From contig CAJNDS010000505.1 in the NCBI GenBank assembly GCA_905221605.1, positions 1-64,000 of the forward strand: a DNA stretch of 64,000 nt, written 5' to 3'. This DNA comes from Symbiodinium natans (taxonomy: Eukaryota > Sar > Dinophyceae > Suessiales > Symbiodiniaceae). The notes below the pieces were generated by a model. That model ran no database searches. It saw only the letters and a list, made by a program, of their open reading frames with translations, and was not told the DNA's origin. The position numbers and the translations under genes were made by a program. Below are positions 23,400-36,166 of this stretch, piece after piece. The number at the start of each line of letters is the position of its first letter. The stretch's first letter is position 1.

Positions 23400-24180
23400 T
23401 GTCTCGGAGCTATATACGAACACATATAAATATACGCTCTACGTGCCCCACTGTTGTCTACCTTTTTTGGTGTGTATCCTGTCTACAGGTGCTATGACGA
23501 AGCAAGGTTTTGTCTGACAACAGTGTGCAAACGAGATGATGAAGTTGCAAGACGTTATATATGTGACTACATCATGTGTAGCACAAGTGCATGGCATGTA
23601 GAAATGACCCACGGCCTCTGGAAACTATTCATATACTAAACTTAGTCAGTAGAACTTGTTTTATTTATCTGGACTACTTCTACCATTTAGTTAAACATCT
23701 TAGAGTTGGGGCCAAGGCAACGATTACAAATCAAAGAAGGCGAGGCAGAACTGTATAGTTTCTTAAAAGCTATACTTGATCTCCAAGTAGTGCACCAATC
23801 CCATTCAGGTATTTACATGTCATACATAGGAGGTCTGGTTAAGAAGAGTATACTTCACAAGTTCTATCCATGACGAAAGCCATCTTTGATTTCGACTTCA
23901 AGAATATAAGTAGCCCCTTGCTGCAAAACAATAAGAAGGCCCCATGGCTACAATATTCGATAATCATGTGGCGCGCCAATTGTCCCAGTAGCTGTCCCCA
24001 TTCTGTTCCAACATGCCTGGCCACTGAACTCGCAAGGTTCGATGTCTGGTGTTTGACCTCCAGTCAGTCATTTACATGTGTAACCTGGGGAACGAAGATG
24101 TTGAAATGAACTCGTCTAGAAGTTAACATGCCAGGCAATTAATGTGTATGTGCATATGAAAGAGCATATGTGGCTTGAGC
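23400..24180. other. AT-richer stretch without telomere-like motifs or convincing genes
   Basis: Base composition shifts to AT and the telomere-like motifs vanish. Short frames on both strands (e.g. plus 23454-23639, minus 23839-24024) have no codon bias or splice signals that I would trust. Possibly an old mobile element insertion; I could not recognise a reverse transcriptase or transposase motif. Confidence 0.4.
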
Positions 24181-24189
24181 TCATTGCAT

Positions 24190-24540
24190 TTAGATTGTTT
24201 TTGCGACATGAAAGTATCGGTAAAACCGATCTTTTTTGCAAGCCCATGCTCTGAAAACATCGCAAAAACCAGTAAAAACCACAAAAAAACCGTGATTTAA
24301 AAACCTACTCGGCCACCCCATCCAATGGTTTGGAGAATCATGGCTTTATGGTTTTATTGGTTTTTGCGATGTGTTGAGAGCATGGGCTCAGAAAACATCG
24401 GTTTCAACGATTTTTTTGTAAGACTGCTCTCAAAAAGCATCGGTACAACCCATGTTTTTTGCTAGGACACTCTCAGGAAGCATCTGTAAAACCAATGTCT
24501 TTTGAAAGGCCGCCTGTAAAAAAACATAGCTAAACAAAGA
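24190..24540. repeat. Degenerate repeats with palindromic AACATCGG...CCGATGTT cores
   Basis: Imperfect units of about 35-45 bp built around GCTCTGAAAACATCGG and CGATTTTTTTGTAAG; five or six occurrences in both orientations, for example near 24219, 24246, 24360, 24395, 24435 and 24485. Each unit can pair with itself through the ACATCGG/CCGATGT halves. Confidence 0.65.
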
Positions 24541-24575
24541 ATTTCTGAAGGCAGGCCTAATCCTTAATCCTAAAC

Positions 24576-24637
24576 CCTGGGAGGAAGATGGCCATGTTGA
24601 GGCCGGCAGACACCCAAACAGAAAAAGATAGGTCCAT
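24576..24637 (-). CDS. Possible exon with one membrane segment
   Basis: Reads MDLSFSVWVSAGLNMAIFLP on the minus strand and exits at CCAGG/GTTTAGG, again a telomere-like donor. No clear acceptor upstream; the ATG at 24637 may be the start. Confidence 0.35.
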
Positions 24638-24815
24638 GGGGGGTTGCCATAGATACATATATACATAAAAATTTTAAGGGGCTGCACCCAGGGGCGGGCA
24701 ACGCTTCGAGGAGGCAGAGAACAGGCGCGACACGCGGGCGCGCGCGCACGCGCGCGCACGAGACAAGCTTTACGAGCCGGAAAAAGTGTCTCACAAGCCT
24801 CCTCCGACAGAGGCA

Positions 24816-25190
24816 TCACGAGCATCGTTGCCTCCCTTCCTCGGCCTGTAAGCCCTCGCATACCCCCCCCCCCCTGAGCATCACTGGGCCCCCCGTTTTC
24901 CTCCTTGGGGCCATCGGCACCCCTCCCACGGGGCATGAAAATCCCAGAAAAACGCTGCCCCTGCCGAGGCAGGATTTGGAGCCCCTCTTCCCGAAATAGC
25001 GATGCCGCTGATGCTCATGATGCTCGCCGGGGCCCCCCCAAAAGCACCCCTTTTCCAGGTCGAAAAAAAAAACAAAATCATCGGGCGGCTTTCCTGCTTC
25101 GGAATGCTTTTGAAGGTGCTCTCGCATCTCCGCCCCGAACCGGCCCGGTCCGGAAGGGCCCCGGAAGGCAGGTCCCTGCATGCCACCCAT
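24816..25190 (-). CDS. Single-exon reading frame, unidentified
   Basis: A 124-codon minus-strand frame. The part REHLQKHSEAGKPPDDFVFF, then DLEKGCFWGG and a His-rich stretch (GEHHEHQRHRYFGKRG), is protein-like. It contains homopolymer runs (T9 near 25065, G near 24870), so indels are possible. It may be an exon, an intronless retrocopy or a decayed element. Function unknown. Confidence 0.35.
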   Translation of the reverse strand: MGGMQGPAFRGPSGPGRFGAEMREHLQKHSEAGKPPDDFVFFFDLEKGCFWGGPGEHHEHQRHRYFGKRGSKSCLGRGSVFLGFSCPVGGVPMAPRRKTGGPVMLRGGGVCEGLQAEEGRQRCS

Positions 25191-25264
25191 TGCTAAAGCA
25201 AGGGCTTCCGCCCTGGCAGGGGCGTTGCCCGATTCAATGGCTGTCGATAGTGCCGACCCTCAAA

Positions 25265-25411
25265 GGGTTTGGGCATGCACTGGAGCCCCTAAAACACTTC
25301 AAGGTAAGGGGTTTGGGGGGGGCTGGGGTGGGGGGTTGGGGGTGGGGGGGGGCAGGGAGCAGTGAGGGCGGCGGGGGGTTTGGGCATGCACTGAGCCCCT
25401 AAAACACTTCA
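25265..25411. repeat. Duplicated 35-bp motif flanking a G-rich tract
   Basis: GGGTTTGGGCATGCACTG followed by AGCCCCTAAAACACTTCA occurs at about 25267 and again at about 25377. Between them are runs of 6-9 G separated by short spacers, a strong candidate for G-quadruplex formation. Confidence 0.8.
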
Positions 25412-25568
25412 TTTGCAAGGGCGGGGGGCAGGGTGCTGGATCGGGCGAAGGGCGAGGACACGGTAAGGGGTGAAGAGGACACTAGGGGTCTTCACTGACG
25501 CCACCCCACTGCCACTGGGGTCGGCGGATAACAATGTATATACATTATATATTTTCTAGCATTTCTAA

Positions 25569-25713
25569 TATGTATATATGTATATATGTATATATGTATA
25601 TATGTATATATGTATATATGTATATATGTATATATGTATATATGTATATATGTATATATGTATATATGTATATATGTATATATGTATATATGTATATATG
25701 TATATATGTATAT
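25569..25713. repeat. 8-bp microsatellite (TATATATG)n, about 18 copies
   Basis: Near-perfect period of 8 bp. Because 8 is not a multiple of 3, the translation repeats every 8 residues and several long false frames arise on both strands. Confidence 0.95.
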
Positions 25714-25839
25714 ATACATATACATATATATATCAGTGGGTGCATGGGCCTCTTTGTTGGCATGGGTCTGTTGGACCGGATTTCATGTGTCCGGACTATA
25801 TGTATGTATATATATATATATTTCGTACCCCCGAACTAT

Positions 25840-26130
25840 GTTTAAAACTGCCCGAACTGTTATACATGGTCCGGAATCGTCGGAACCGTTCTGGACTGTT
25901 CGTAACCGTGTTGCGAGACACCATCGCTCAAGTCAAAGTCGCAACAATAGCCCCACAGTGGTTATAATTCGCTAGGAACCGTTCCGAACTATTTATAAAC
26001 ATCGGGTTCTTTTATCGTCCAGAACGGTTCCGAGCAGTTCCGGACTGTCTGGAGCGATTTCAAATCATCTGCTCGAGAATTTATATACAGTTCTGAGGAC
26101 TGTTACATATAGTTCAAGAGAAACTATATA
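25840..26130. repeat. Cluster of GTTCCGGAAC-like palindromic half-sites
   Basis: GGAACCGTTC, CCGTTCCGAAC, CAGAACGGTTCCGAGC, AGTTCCGGACTG and related words occur about ten times in 290 bp, in both orientations, with degenerate spacing. Confidence 0.6.
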
Positions 26131-26579
26131 TAGTTCCTGGAGCATGTGGGTGGCCAAACACTTGAAGAGGCCTACGCACCTTCCAATATACATATATATA
26201 TATACATATATACGTATAAGTAGATGTATATGTGTCTATTACTATTACTTTTTTTAAAATCTATTATTCGTATTACTAATTATTCATCTCCATGAGAGCA
26301 GTCGGGCCATCCTCAGCAGCGGCACTGGGCCCCTGGCACGCTTGGAAATGGAGACCCGCCATGCTCGTCTTGTTTGAGCCGAAAAACCACGGAGCAGGAC
26401 GGAAGCCCGGCAATGGCAACCCAGAATGCTGGCAATTCCTTAATCAATGAATTGAAAAAAGGCTCTTATAACAGTGCTCTCGTAGAAAAACAAAAGGAGG
26501 CGAACCCTATCAGAATCGAATGTGTCAACCATTCGAGTCTGTGTCGAAATTGTGGTCTATACCGTTTCAATGTGTGGAA

Positions 26580-26594
26580 GTGTAGTAGTAGTAA

Positions 26595-26682
<88 letters not shown>

Positions 26683-26701
26683 AGTAGTAGTAGTAGTAGT
26701 A
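26580..26701. repeat. Triplet array (AGT)n-(CGT)n-(AGT)n
   Basis: AGT triplets switch cleanly to about 14 CGT triplets and back, in register. A single substitution spread by slippage explains the middle block. Confidence 0.95.
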
Positions 26702-26739
26702 GGGGGCGCGTGCCCGTGGTGCCTGGGTGTTTCGCACAC

Positions 26740-28030
<1,291 letters not shown>

Positions 28031-28245
28031 CGGCAAGCTAAGCATGTCCCCTTACCCCTAAACTTCACTGCCAGGGCCATGGGAGAAGCACGCAAAGCAT
28101 GTGCGAGCAGCCAAGCATGCCAAATCCGGCCTTTCACTTCTGCGGAATAGTTGGTCCCACCCCAAAGCACAAATCCATTGTAAATACCATGCAATTCGGG
28201 TGTTGACGCGTGCAGTCAGACCAGGCGCCTGGGGGAGCGCTAGCC

Positions 28246-28852
<607 letters not shown>

Positions 28853-28865
28853 GCCGGAGAATTAA

Positions 28866-29065
28866 ATTAGGATTTTTTTTGTTTGTTTTTGGGTTTAGGG
28901 TTTAGGGTTTAGGAGGGTTTAGGGTTTAGGGTTGAGGGTTGAGGGTTTAGGGTTTGGGGTTTGGGGTTTAGGGTTTACGGTTTAGGGTTTAGGGCTTAGG
29001 GTTTAGGGTAGTACCAGTAGCAAGGACAAAAAACAAAAACAAATCCAAAAAAAAAATCCTTAAAA
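28866..29065. repeat. Telomere-like block flanked by an AT-rich inverted repeat
   Basis: Core of near-perfect TTTAGGG units at about 28890-29010 with GAGGG and GGGGT variants. The left flank (AATTAGGATTTTTTTT, then GTTTGTTTTTG) is roughly the reverse complement of the right flank (AACAAAAACAAATCC, then AAAAATCCTTAA). Confidence 0.8.
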
Positions 29066-29076
29066 AAATAGACCTC

Positions 29077-29215
29077 CTAGTAGTAGTCGTAGTAGCAGCA
29101 GTAGTAGTAGCAGGAGCAGGAGCAGTAGCAGTAGCAGGAGCAGCAGTAGTAATCGTTTAGTCGTAGTTGTAGTGGTAGTGGTAGTGGCAGTGGTAGTAGC
29201 AGTAGTAGTAGTCCT
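29077..29215. repeat. Degenerate AGT/AGC/AGG/GGT triplet array
   Basis: Triplet periodicity with mixed first and third bases; the most diverged of the AGT arrays. Confidence 0.9.
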
Positions 29216-29218
29216 GCG

Positions 29219-29563
29219 GCATGCGGGAAAATCCCAAGGAACGTCCATCATAATCCATGATGCGCTGAAGTCTCTCAGCTTCTACGACCTAAGGATTTTC
29301 GAAGAGAAGGCTCATCCACCGGGAGGCATCAGCTTTGTGGGCCACTGCCAAGATGCTTTGGCAGGGTGGCAGATCCAGAAGCTTCATGCGTGGCTTGCTC
29401 TAAATTTGGCATTCGATACTACAAAAGAACTGAACAGGTAGCCCCTTTTTTGATTCCCGAGCAGTGCGTCTGGGTGTCCAGACGGCGATTGGGGGGGAAG
29501 CTGATCCCTACAGGTCCCCAATTTCGTGAAGCTTTTTGGGTTCCTGCGACCACCAGCAACTAG
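29219..29563 (+). CDS. Possible coding region broken by a frame change, unidentified
   Basis: Frame 1 (29219-29441) reads protein-like from the triplet array onward (SIIIHDALKSLSFYDLRIFE, then GISFVGHCQDALAGWQIQKL), ending TAG. A second frame continues over the same junction (TEQVAPFLIPEQCVWVSRRR, then GPQFREAFWVP) to TAG at 29563. Either one base is missing or extra around 29400-29440, or two exons abut. A GTAGCC...CAG stretch of 27 nt lies there but removing it does not restore the frame. Not recognised; could be a pseudogene fragment. Confidence 0.35.
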
Positions 29564-29841
29564 GTGTCTCGAACCCACACTCTAGCCCCAGTCGCTCTCT
29601 CTGCTAGACTCTGAAGAGCTTGAAGGCCTAGATTTCAACCTCATAAGTCAGCTGCGATACCCTGAGAGTAGGCCCTCAAGCAGGACTCAGCTTGCACCGA
29701 CTTCCGTGATGGCCTGGCTGACTGGGGGCGGGACTGGGGCGAGGGGGCGCTTGACAGTCCTGGGATATGGGGGTCACTTTGGGAGGCCCTCCTTTTTGCA
29801 CATTTCTTCTGTCCACAAGGGAGCTTCTTGTTGGGTTTCAG

Positions 29842-29958
29842 CGTGGAGACGAAGGGATTTTTGAGTACTCCACGTCCCAAAATCATGTACAAGTTGTGCT
29901 TCGCAAAGGGCTTCGGGATTCGCACATGGCTCAGGCGGATCCGAGGATGCCCTTCTAG
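29842..29958 (+). CDS. Possible plus-strand terminal exon, unidentified
   Basis: After acceptor cttgttgggtttcag reads RGDEGIFEYSTSQNHVQVVL and ends MPF, TAG. A second plus frame (VETKGFLSTPRPKIMYKLCF) is equally open, so the frame is uncertain. Confidence 0.35.
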   Translation, partial: RGDEGIFEYSTSQNHVQVVLRKGLRDSHMAQADPRMPF

Positions 29959-30777
29959 GCGCCCCGTCTTGATAGAAGGACAGGCTCGCCGGGTAAACAA
30001 AACTGTCGGACTTCCCGGGACATCAAGGACATCTGAGGAAACTTTCCTGCTGAAACTTGAGGTTTTTGGAGTTCCTCACCTAGCACCTATAGCACCTAGT
30101 ACCTGGCTGATTCCCCCCGGCTCACCGCAACTTGCGGCAAGACCGCCAGGTTCCAGGAGGTCGTTGAATGCAGGGGGTTTAATTTGTTAGCCAAGACACG
30201 TTTTGAGGCTGTAGGAATAGATGCGATGCCTCCATCTTCCGCACCTAATTATCTCAGGACCTTTCCGGGCCTGAAGACGAAACCCCCAAAGGAGCTGCAC
30301 CTCACAGGCCTGGTCCCCTGAATCCCAGCTCAACTATCCGACCAAGCCTAGAACCGGGTGTAGAGTTTAGGGGTTGGGGCTTTCAGATTGCTTCTCAACT
30401 AGAGTCAGCCTTGTTCGCAAAGGTCTGGCAACGTTCAGGGTTGAGGCCTGGAAGGCTTGGCTCCGGAATGCGCACCACATGCCTCGTATGCGCGACTTCG
30501 AGAGTCCGCCGTGAAAAGTGCTTAAATTCGTTGAAGCGCAAAACTCTCATGAGAGACAAGTGGACGCATTGGGGTGGCTGCGGGGGTTGGAACTGCCTGG
30601 TATTTCGAGCGACCAGCGGTCTCCATCGCTGTTCGAACTGTTCGAAGTTCGAAGTCACACGACAAACACGAGCATATCTACATGTTTGGCACATTTGCAG
30701 TTCAGGCTTGGATGATCTCCGTGAAGCTGACCTGAGCGTCTCTCAAAAACAAGGATGCCTTTGCAACAAAAATGTGA

Positions 30778-31284
30778 TCATTTTGTCATGTCTGCAGGGT
30801 ACAGGATCTGAATCTGAAGCTCAGACACCTCGATGTCGGTAGCATTGACAGGAGCTTGACGTAGTAAGACGATCTGCAATTCGTCACCTTCGCGAACGCC
30901 ATAGTCTGCCAATCGCCTTGTGTCTTCGAGTGGCCAATCCTTGCTGTTTTACTTCCAAATCCCAACAAACACAACCGCAAATAAATCCTTCAAGCAACCT
31001 CCGTCAAGTAGAAGGAAAAGGCAACATGCTTCGAAGCCTGACCTGGTCGCCTCTTTAAAGAACAGGAGAAGCTGGCGCCAGGTGTTTACGTTCAAACCGC
31101 CCATATTGATAATAACACCCTTGAGTTCCGCAACGCGCTCGTCTGTGTTCAGTCTCATTGAGAACATCGAAGTGCCGGAGAGTTTGTTTCTTACCGAGAT
31201 CATAACGTGGCCGTTTGACACGGGGAGCTGCCCCACGTCGATCGTTTTGGTGCTGCTGTCGGGATTCTCATTGTCGTGATCCAT
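30778..31284 (-). CDS. Ubiquitin-like domain protein (two exons)
   Basis: Exon 1, 31051-31284, starts MDHDNENPDSSTKT and enters a ubiquitin fold at HVMISVRNKLSG, with the first-helix pattern DERVAELKGVI and then WRQLLLF. Exon 2, 30778-30939, continues DWPLEDTRRLADYGVREGDE and then LQIVLLR, the usual last strand (L-x-D-Y-G-hydrophobic), and ends ADMTK, TGA. The two halves fit a single domain of normal length only if the 111-nt intron is GC-AG (GAG/GCGACC ... cagcaag/GATTGG). Total 131 residues. No C-terminal GG is seen, so it is probably a domain for protein binding rather than a conjugated modifier. An exon upstream of the ATG cannot be excluded. Confidence 0.7.
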
Positions 31285-31638
31285 CGGCGCTACGCTCAAA
31301 GAACGCGCACAAGCACCTCAGAGCCGCATGGCTGCCAAACATTGGGGTCCGCCCTCAGTCTATAAATGCTCTCCTGACGCCGTGTTTTTCCAGAACCTGC
31401 AACCATAATGGAGCATGCGGAAACTGCTTTAGCCTGCTTTGACAATGGCGCATAGATGTGAAACATGCAGCGCAGGCTACAACAAAGTGGAGCGCTGCAA
31501 TGCAACGTGGCATGTGGAGTTGCATAAAGGCATATAGAGAGGAATCCCTCGGGCGGAGGGGTGGGTGGGAGAAGGGGAAACTTTCACATGTGGTTTAGCA
31601 AATGCGTTTTAGAGTTTCGGCAAAACATACACTGGAAA

Positions 31639-34600
31639 CTACCGCCTCTCTGCAAGTCTAAAGAAGAACCATGAACAGCATGTACTCAAAAGCAGCGGCC
31701 CTGGTACCCGAAAGGGTTCCGCGGCAATTCGCCGCGACATCCGGCCAAAAGGCGTCTGGAAGACCATCCTTTCCTTCCCAGCCCTTCCACCGCTGTCCTG
31801 GGAGAGCCATTTCCATTGGGGAGCAGTCCGATGCGATGCCGGTGGGCAGGCCTGGGGTCCGGTCGCCCAAAGCAAAAGCAGGTTCCCCGACTTCATGGCT
31901 TGGGCCGGTGATTGGCCCAGTGCGCGCAAGCGTTTACAATCAAGAGAGGCAAAACGCAGTGGGGTTGATAAGGGATCCGGTTAAACCTGAAAAAGGAGTA
32001 CGACAGGGTATCCATAGAAGCCCCGACGCAGCGACTTACCGGCCTTCTGTGCGAAGAACTTGACATCCGGATCCTGGAGCATTCTGCGGGGGTCGGAGGC
32101 ATGTCATGCTTGAACTCGAAAACGAACCCATTTTTGCGTGCAGTGGGGCTGTATCGCTTAAAGAAAGGGCTGTGTGTGGGAGTTCTGCTTTCAGATGCGG
32201 ACACCTCAGCCATGTCTTATAGCCCCTCAAACCTTCCGAAAACACCCCAACGACCAAAGTGTTTTCAGGGTCTTCATTTTTTGGGGCTTTCTGGGCGCTT
32301 GGATTTCCTAAGGGGATCTTGCCGGACTTCAATCCTAGGTCTCTTCGGAGCTCTGAAGCTGCAAGCCCCTGGCAAGCCTGAGGCGCCAAACACAAAGAAG
32401 GTCCCTAAAGCCTCTGAACTCAATAAGAACCCTAAACTCCAGCAGTCCTCGTCTGCAAGTAGCTTGTACAGGCAGGGCACGAGCCTTGGAGGCAATAAAG
32501 CATAAAAAGGAGTCTGAGAGCAATCCTCAACAAAGCCCCAACATGCCCCTCTGACCTCTGAAGTGCAGCCATGTTGTAAGGCATCAGGCCCCGAAAACTC
32601 CCGAGCTGTTTCCATGCGTATAGGACAGCCCAGTAGGGCTTGCAGGGTTTGAAGCGTTTTGGGATTTAGCAGACCGTTAGGACCGCGAGGCTTGGGCTAG
32701 GCTTCTTGGGGCTCATAATTCTAGTTCCCCGTTCCCAAGGAAAACCGTCCTAGTGCAGCAGGGCAGCTTGTCGTTGAAGGTCTGTGGCCGCCCCATGCAA
32801 ACCTTGTGCATGGCCTGGCAAGCCAATGCCCATGTCACGAGGTTCTGTGTCAAACCTCAAATGCCATCAAACCCGGGTGCGAGTAAGGGGCCTTAATGGT
32901 TTTCGCAGCATTGAAGCGCACATTGGGCACAGGGTCGCCGGTCATCCGCACCACCTTCAAGGAGCTGTCAAGGTTCAGTGAAGCCAGGGTTTTGGGTTCT
33001 GGGTTTCGGGTTCAGGTCGGCGTTTAAGGTTTGGGGTTTCGGGGTTGTAGGGGATCTTACTTCTGCTTTTTTGGCGCAGTGAGCTTGACGGGGCTCCAGG
33101 CGCACGCTGCGCTGCCAATTGAACTGGTGCGTACGCGAAGATTGAAAGACTGGTTAGGCCGATTCAGATGAGATCGTTAACTCTAATTCAAGGCTGCTAC
33201 TTTTGTTCGAAGTGGCTTCAGGATGGAAGATTGTTGATGACGAGTAATTACCCTCCCCCAAAACCTTGAAAACCTCAAATCGTAGGCGATGTAGGCTCTG
33301 AAGCCTTAAGCCCTTTACAGTTTACATCCTGAGCACGCGTTTCAACCATATGAAGCTTGAAGCTGAGGTCGCTCACCAGTGGCACAAGGTGGGTGTCGAT
33401 GAATTCACCACCGGCCACCTCTCCCACGTTCAATGTGGGTTAGGGTTTCATGGGCGACTTTAAACTAGCTCGAGTCGAGGCCCCAAGTGCCTCGAAGAGT
33501 TCTTGAGGACTTAGGGTGCGACTGCTGCACATCACATGGGGGTCGAATTTAAAGTTTGCTTAGTTGACTTAAAGATGGTCCGTCCTTGGATATTTGAACC
33601 ATCTATGTGGGCCGTACCGCCACTCAGAGACCGAACCTTGAAGCCCGCAAAGACCTGGAACTTTGCTCAACATCTCTTGTATAGGTTCCCTTCATGAAGG
33701 CAGGGGAATGTTGAATGTATCCCACAACCGGGTAGACATTCAAACTCCCTCACGAAGCATCCTGGAACCTCGAGTCAAGGTCACGCCTCGGCCAACGAGC
33801 GTGCAGAGAGGATGGCGGAGATCCTGTAGAGGTAGTTCTTGTGCTCCACCAAGGCCTGCTGGTGGTTGTTTTGGGTCCGGCCTCGGGCCATTTTGGGCGT
33901 TTTGTCGGGAGGGGTTCGGGCTGGTTTGGGGCGGTCCCTTATAACATGTCTGTGGCTGGCTTGCAGAACCAAGAAAGATCGAAAAACCTAATCAACCTCG
34001 ACATTATCTGGTTCCAGTACGAAACACCCTTTGAGCGAATGCCGCTCCAAGATGAAAATGTTTCAGGCATCAGCCGGCTGAGGCAAATAGATGTTCTTTC
34101 TAGTTGACGTGGAGGCCAGCGCCCGATTCAGCCCCTAATCCCTATAAACCCTAGTCCCAGAACCATTAGAGGTCTGTGAGCCCCAAGCCTGTGAGCCCCA
34201 AGCCTCTGTTTCTAAATAATCAATCAGGCGCGTCATGCGTGCCAAAGCCTGCAGCTCTGGGATGATGTTCACCTCGCTCCAGCGCTGACCTGCGGGAGGC
34301 TTCCAAGAATAATTCTTCGAGTAGTACCGGACAAAAATTCTTCTCTATTCATTATCAGATTCCGAGATCTGCAGATGCTTGGCTCTTCCCTACTTCTGAA
34401 AAGTACGAAATACGACCAGATACTAGACACGCGACCTGGGGTCACCGGTGGACACACAGTGAGAGGAGGGAGGTTCAGAGTTCAGGGTTTGGAGCTACTA
34501 GGGTTTTGGGTTTGGAGGTTAGGGTTTAGGGTTTAGGGTGCAGGAGGCTTTGGGTTCAGGTAGTGGTAAGAAAAGGTTGTCTCAGGGGAGATAGATTTAT

Positions 34601-35398
34601 GGGCCCCCTACCTATCCCCGAGAAAGCCCAAGGGACCATGGACCATACTCAGCCGTCTTGCCAGAGGCTCGTGAACTATTTCAACCCTATCTAAGCTTGA
34701 AAACTTAAAGAGCTCGCCCCGCCGCCCACCCATCCCCACACACAGTGTCCCCCCACCGAGGCCTAACTCCCGGGATAGCCGGTTGAAGCTCGCCGCAAAA
34801 GCGTCCCTGCGGCTATTGAGGGCTCAAAGGGGTGAGGCTTGAGGGTCTGTAGGATCATACAGGCAGGCACGCTGATGTCGTACATGACACGTCGCACAAG
34901 GGCTCATGCTTTTGGAGGTTTAGTCGGCAGAGGGACGGAAACGTAGCCCACTGGACCCCCAAACCCCCAAACCCCTCCGTATCATTGCTTTTACTACAAT
35001 TCTGAGATTCAACGTTTTTCGCGGCACTACTGTTCTGGATATGACATCATGTGAGCTTTCTTATCAGAAAATCACTATCATTACTTCCATTACTCGCATT
35101 CTTATCCTTATTGCTCTGTTGTACTGCTATTCTGATCATCGCCATTCAAACATACACGCATTGAGCTCCATGGCGCGTCTCTTTTTTCGAAGATGCTTCT
35201 CCGGAGCCCGCACGTGGCACGCGCGAGGGACGCTCCACTCTCTCTTTAAAGCGGGTGTCGGGCTTCAGAGTCTTCTGGCTTAGGGTTAAGGGGCTAGGGT
35301 TTCGGGTTTCAGGCTTTGGGGCATAGCATGGGTTCCCCAGTAGCCAAAGGCGCCTGAGGTATTGTAAGGATGTAAGAATCTTCAGCACGGGTCTCCAG
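31639..35398 (-). CDS. Protein phosphatase 2A scaffold subunit A, C-terminal HEAT repeats
   Basis: PP2A-A holds the catalytic and regulatory subunits of PP2A on a solenoid of HEAT repeats (family knowledge). Exons, all in phase: 35354-35398 (VLKILTSLQYL, tentative), 34763-34806 (RDAFAASFNRLSREL), 34249-34289 (QRWSEVNIIPELQ), 33787-33855 (HKNYLYRISAILSARSLAE), 33377-33418 (VAGGEFIDTHLVPL), 32892-32954 (VVRMTGDPVPNVRFNAAKTI), 32556-32605 (LGSFRGLMPYNMAALQ), 32448-32484 (LVPCLYKLLADE), 32040-32073 (DPDVKFFAQKA) and perhaps 31639-31649 (last codons and TAG). Joins at five junctions reproduce the residue spacing of PP2A-A exactly, for instance W-x4-IIP to NYLxR and GDPVxNVRFN. Donors are GT three times, GC four times and GA once (GAG/GACTGC). 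N-terminal repeats lie upstream and were not found. Confidence 0.75.
32746..32844 (-). CDS. Exon-like block inside a PP2A-A intron
   Basis: A 33-codon block, phase 0 both ends, reading NLVTWALACQAMHKVCMGRP and CCTRT, with acceptor tttgacacag and donor GTTTTC. Codon bias is good, but PP2A-A has no room for it: the flanking exons already match the canonical length. It may be an alternative exon, an insertion peculiar to this gene, or chance. Confidence 0.3.
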
Positions 35399-35693
35399 CT
35401 GAAAACAGCTGCTACGAAAGGCAAGCCAACAGGTTCTCAACAGCTCATTCGAGGTTTGGGAAGTCGAGCTGAATCTTGATTAGGATTCAGGGCTTTTGCT
35501 AGGGCTCAGGACTGCAGGTTTTCTGAGTTAAGTCTGTTTGGAGCATGATGGAAGTGCCGAGGCTTCGTAGTGGAGGCTTCCACCTAGGTGCATCAGTAAT
35601 GTATAGCTGAGGGTTTCGCTAACGCCCACAGAAGACATCGGCTCTCACTGGCAAATATCGTTCTTAAAGGATCTGCAATCTAAAGTCCGGCCC

Positions 35694-35847
35694 ACCGTCC
35701 TGTGGTTTAAGGATTGCTGGCTTCGGTGACGAGGGTTGAGTTCGGGCTGCGTAGTGGTGGGCCTTGGGAGAGCTGTATGCGTAGCTGTCAGCTTGCATCA
35801 GCAACTGCTGGCTCCGCTCAGTGCGGCGTCTGATCCCAGAAGTGCGC
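35694..35847 (-). CDS. Possible exon, unidentified
   Basis: After acceptor catgcactgcag reads RTSGIRRRTERSQQLLMQAD and then SYAYSSPKAHHYAA; basic and Gln/Ser-rich. Right end not defined. Confidence 0.3.
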
Positions 35848-36166
35848 CTGCAGTGCATGGGGGCATGGAGTCGGAGCAGAAAGCCCTCCAAACCCCGTCC
35901 CTGCGATGACTCCGCTGCAGAATGCCATTCCCTACATCCCTGACAACCAGGAAGTAGGGGCGACAGTAAAAGATTGTGAAGCAGCCGAGTCGCCATACTA
36001 TGTAACAGCGCTAACCCTGTTTGGTGTTGGCGACTTGTGCTGCTACCAAGTCACAGAGAACCAAAACAACCTACTCCACGGGGGCTTCCGAGATGGGGGG
36101 TTTCACGCTATTCGGGCTTGGGCCCCCTTAGCCGAACAAATCCCTAAAGCCCCAAAAATCCGAAAC

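Noticed and set aside
23400-24180. Possible retrotransposon in AT-rich DNA.
   Set aside because: No reverse transcriptase, integrase or RNase H motif, and no terminal repeats seen.
25492-25975. Frames rich in YICIYVYM.
   Set aside because: Translation of the 8-bp TATATATG microsatellite.
30395-30842. Three overlapping protein-like frames (two plus, one minus), e.g. plus KFVEAQNSHERQVDALGWLR.
   Set aside because: All three are open with similar codon use and no clear splice sites; no basis for choosing one.
31671-32063. 130-codon plus frame and overlapping minus frames near 31640-31930.
   Set aside because: No consistent codon bias; most of it lies in the last PP2A-A intron.
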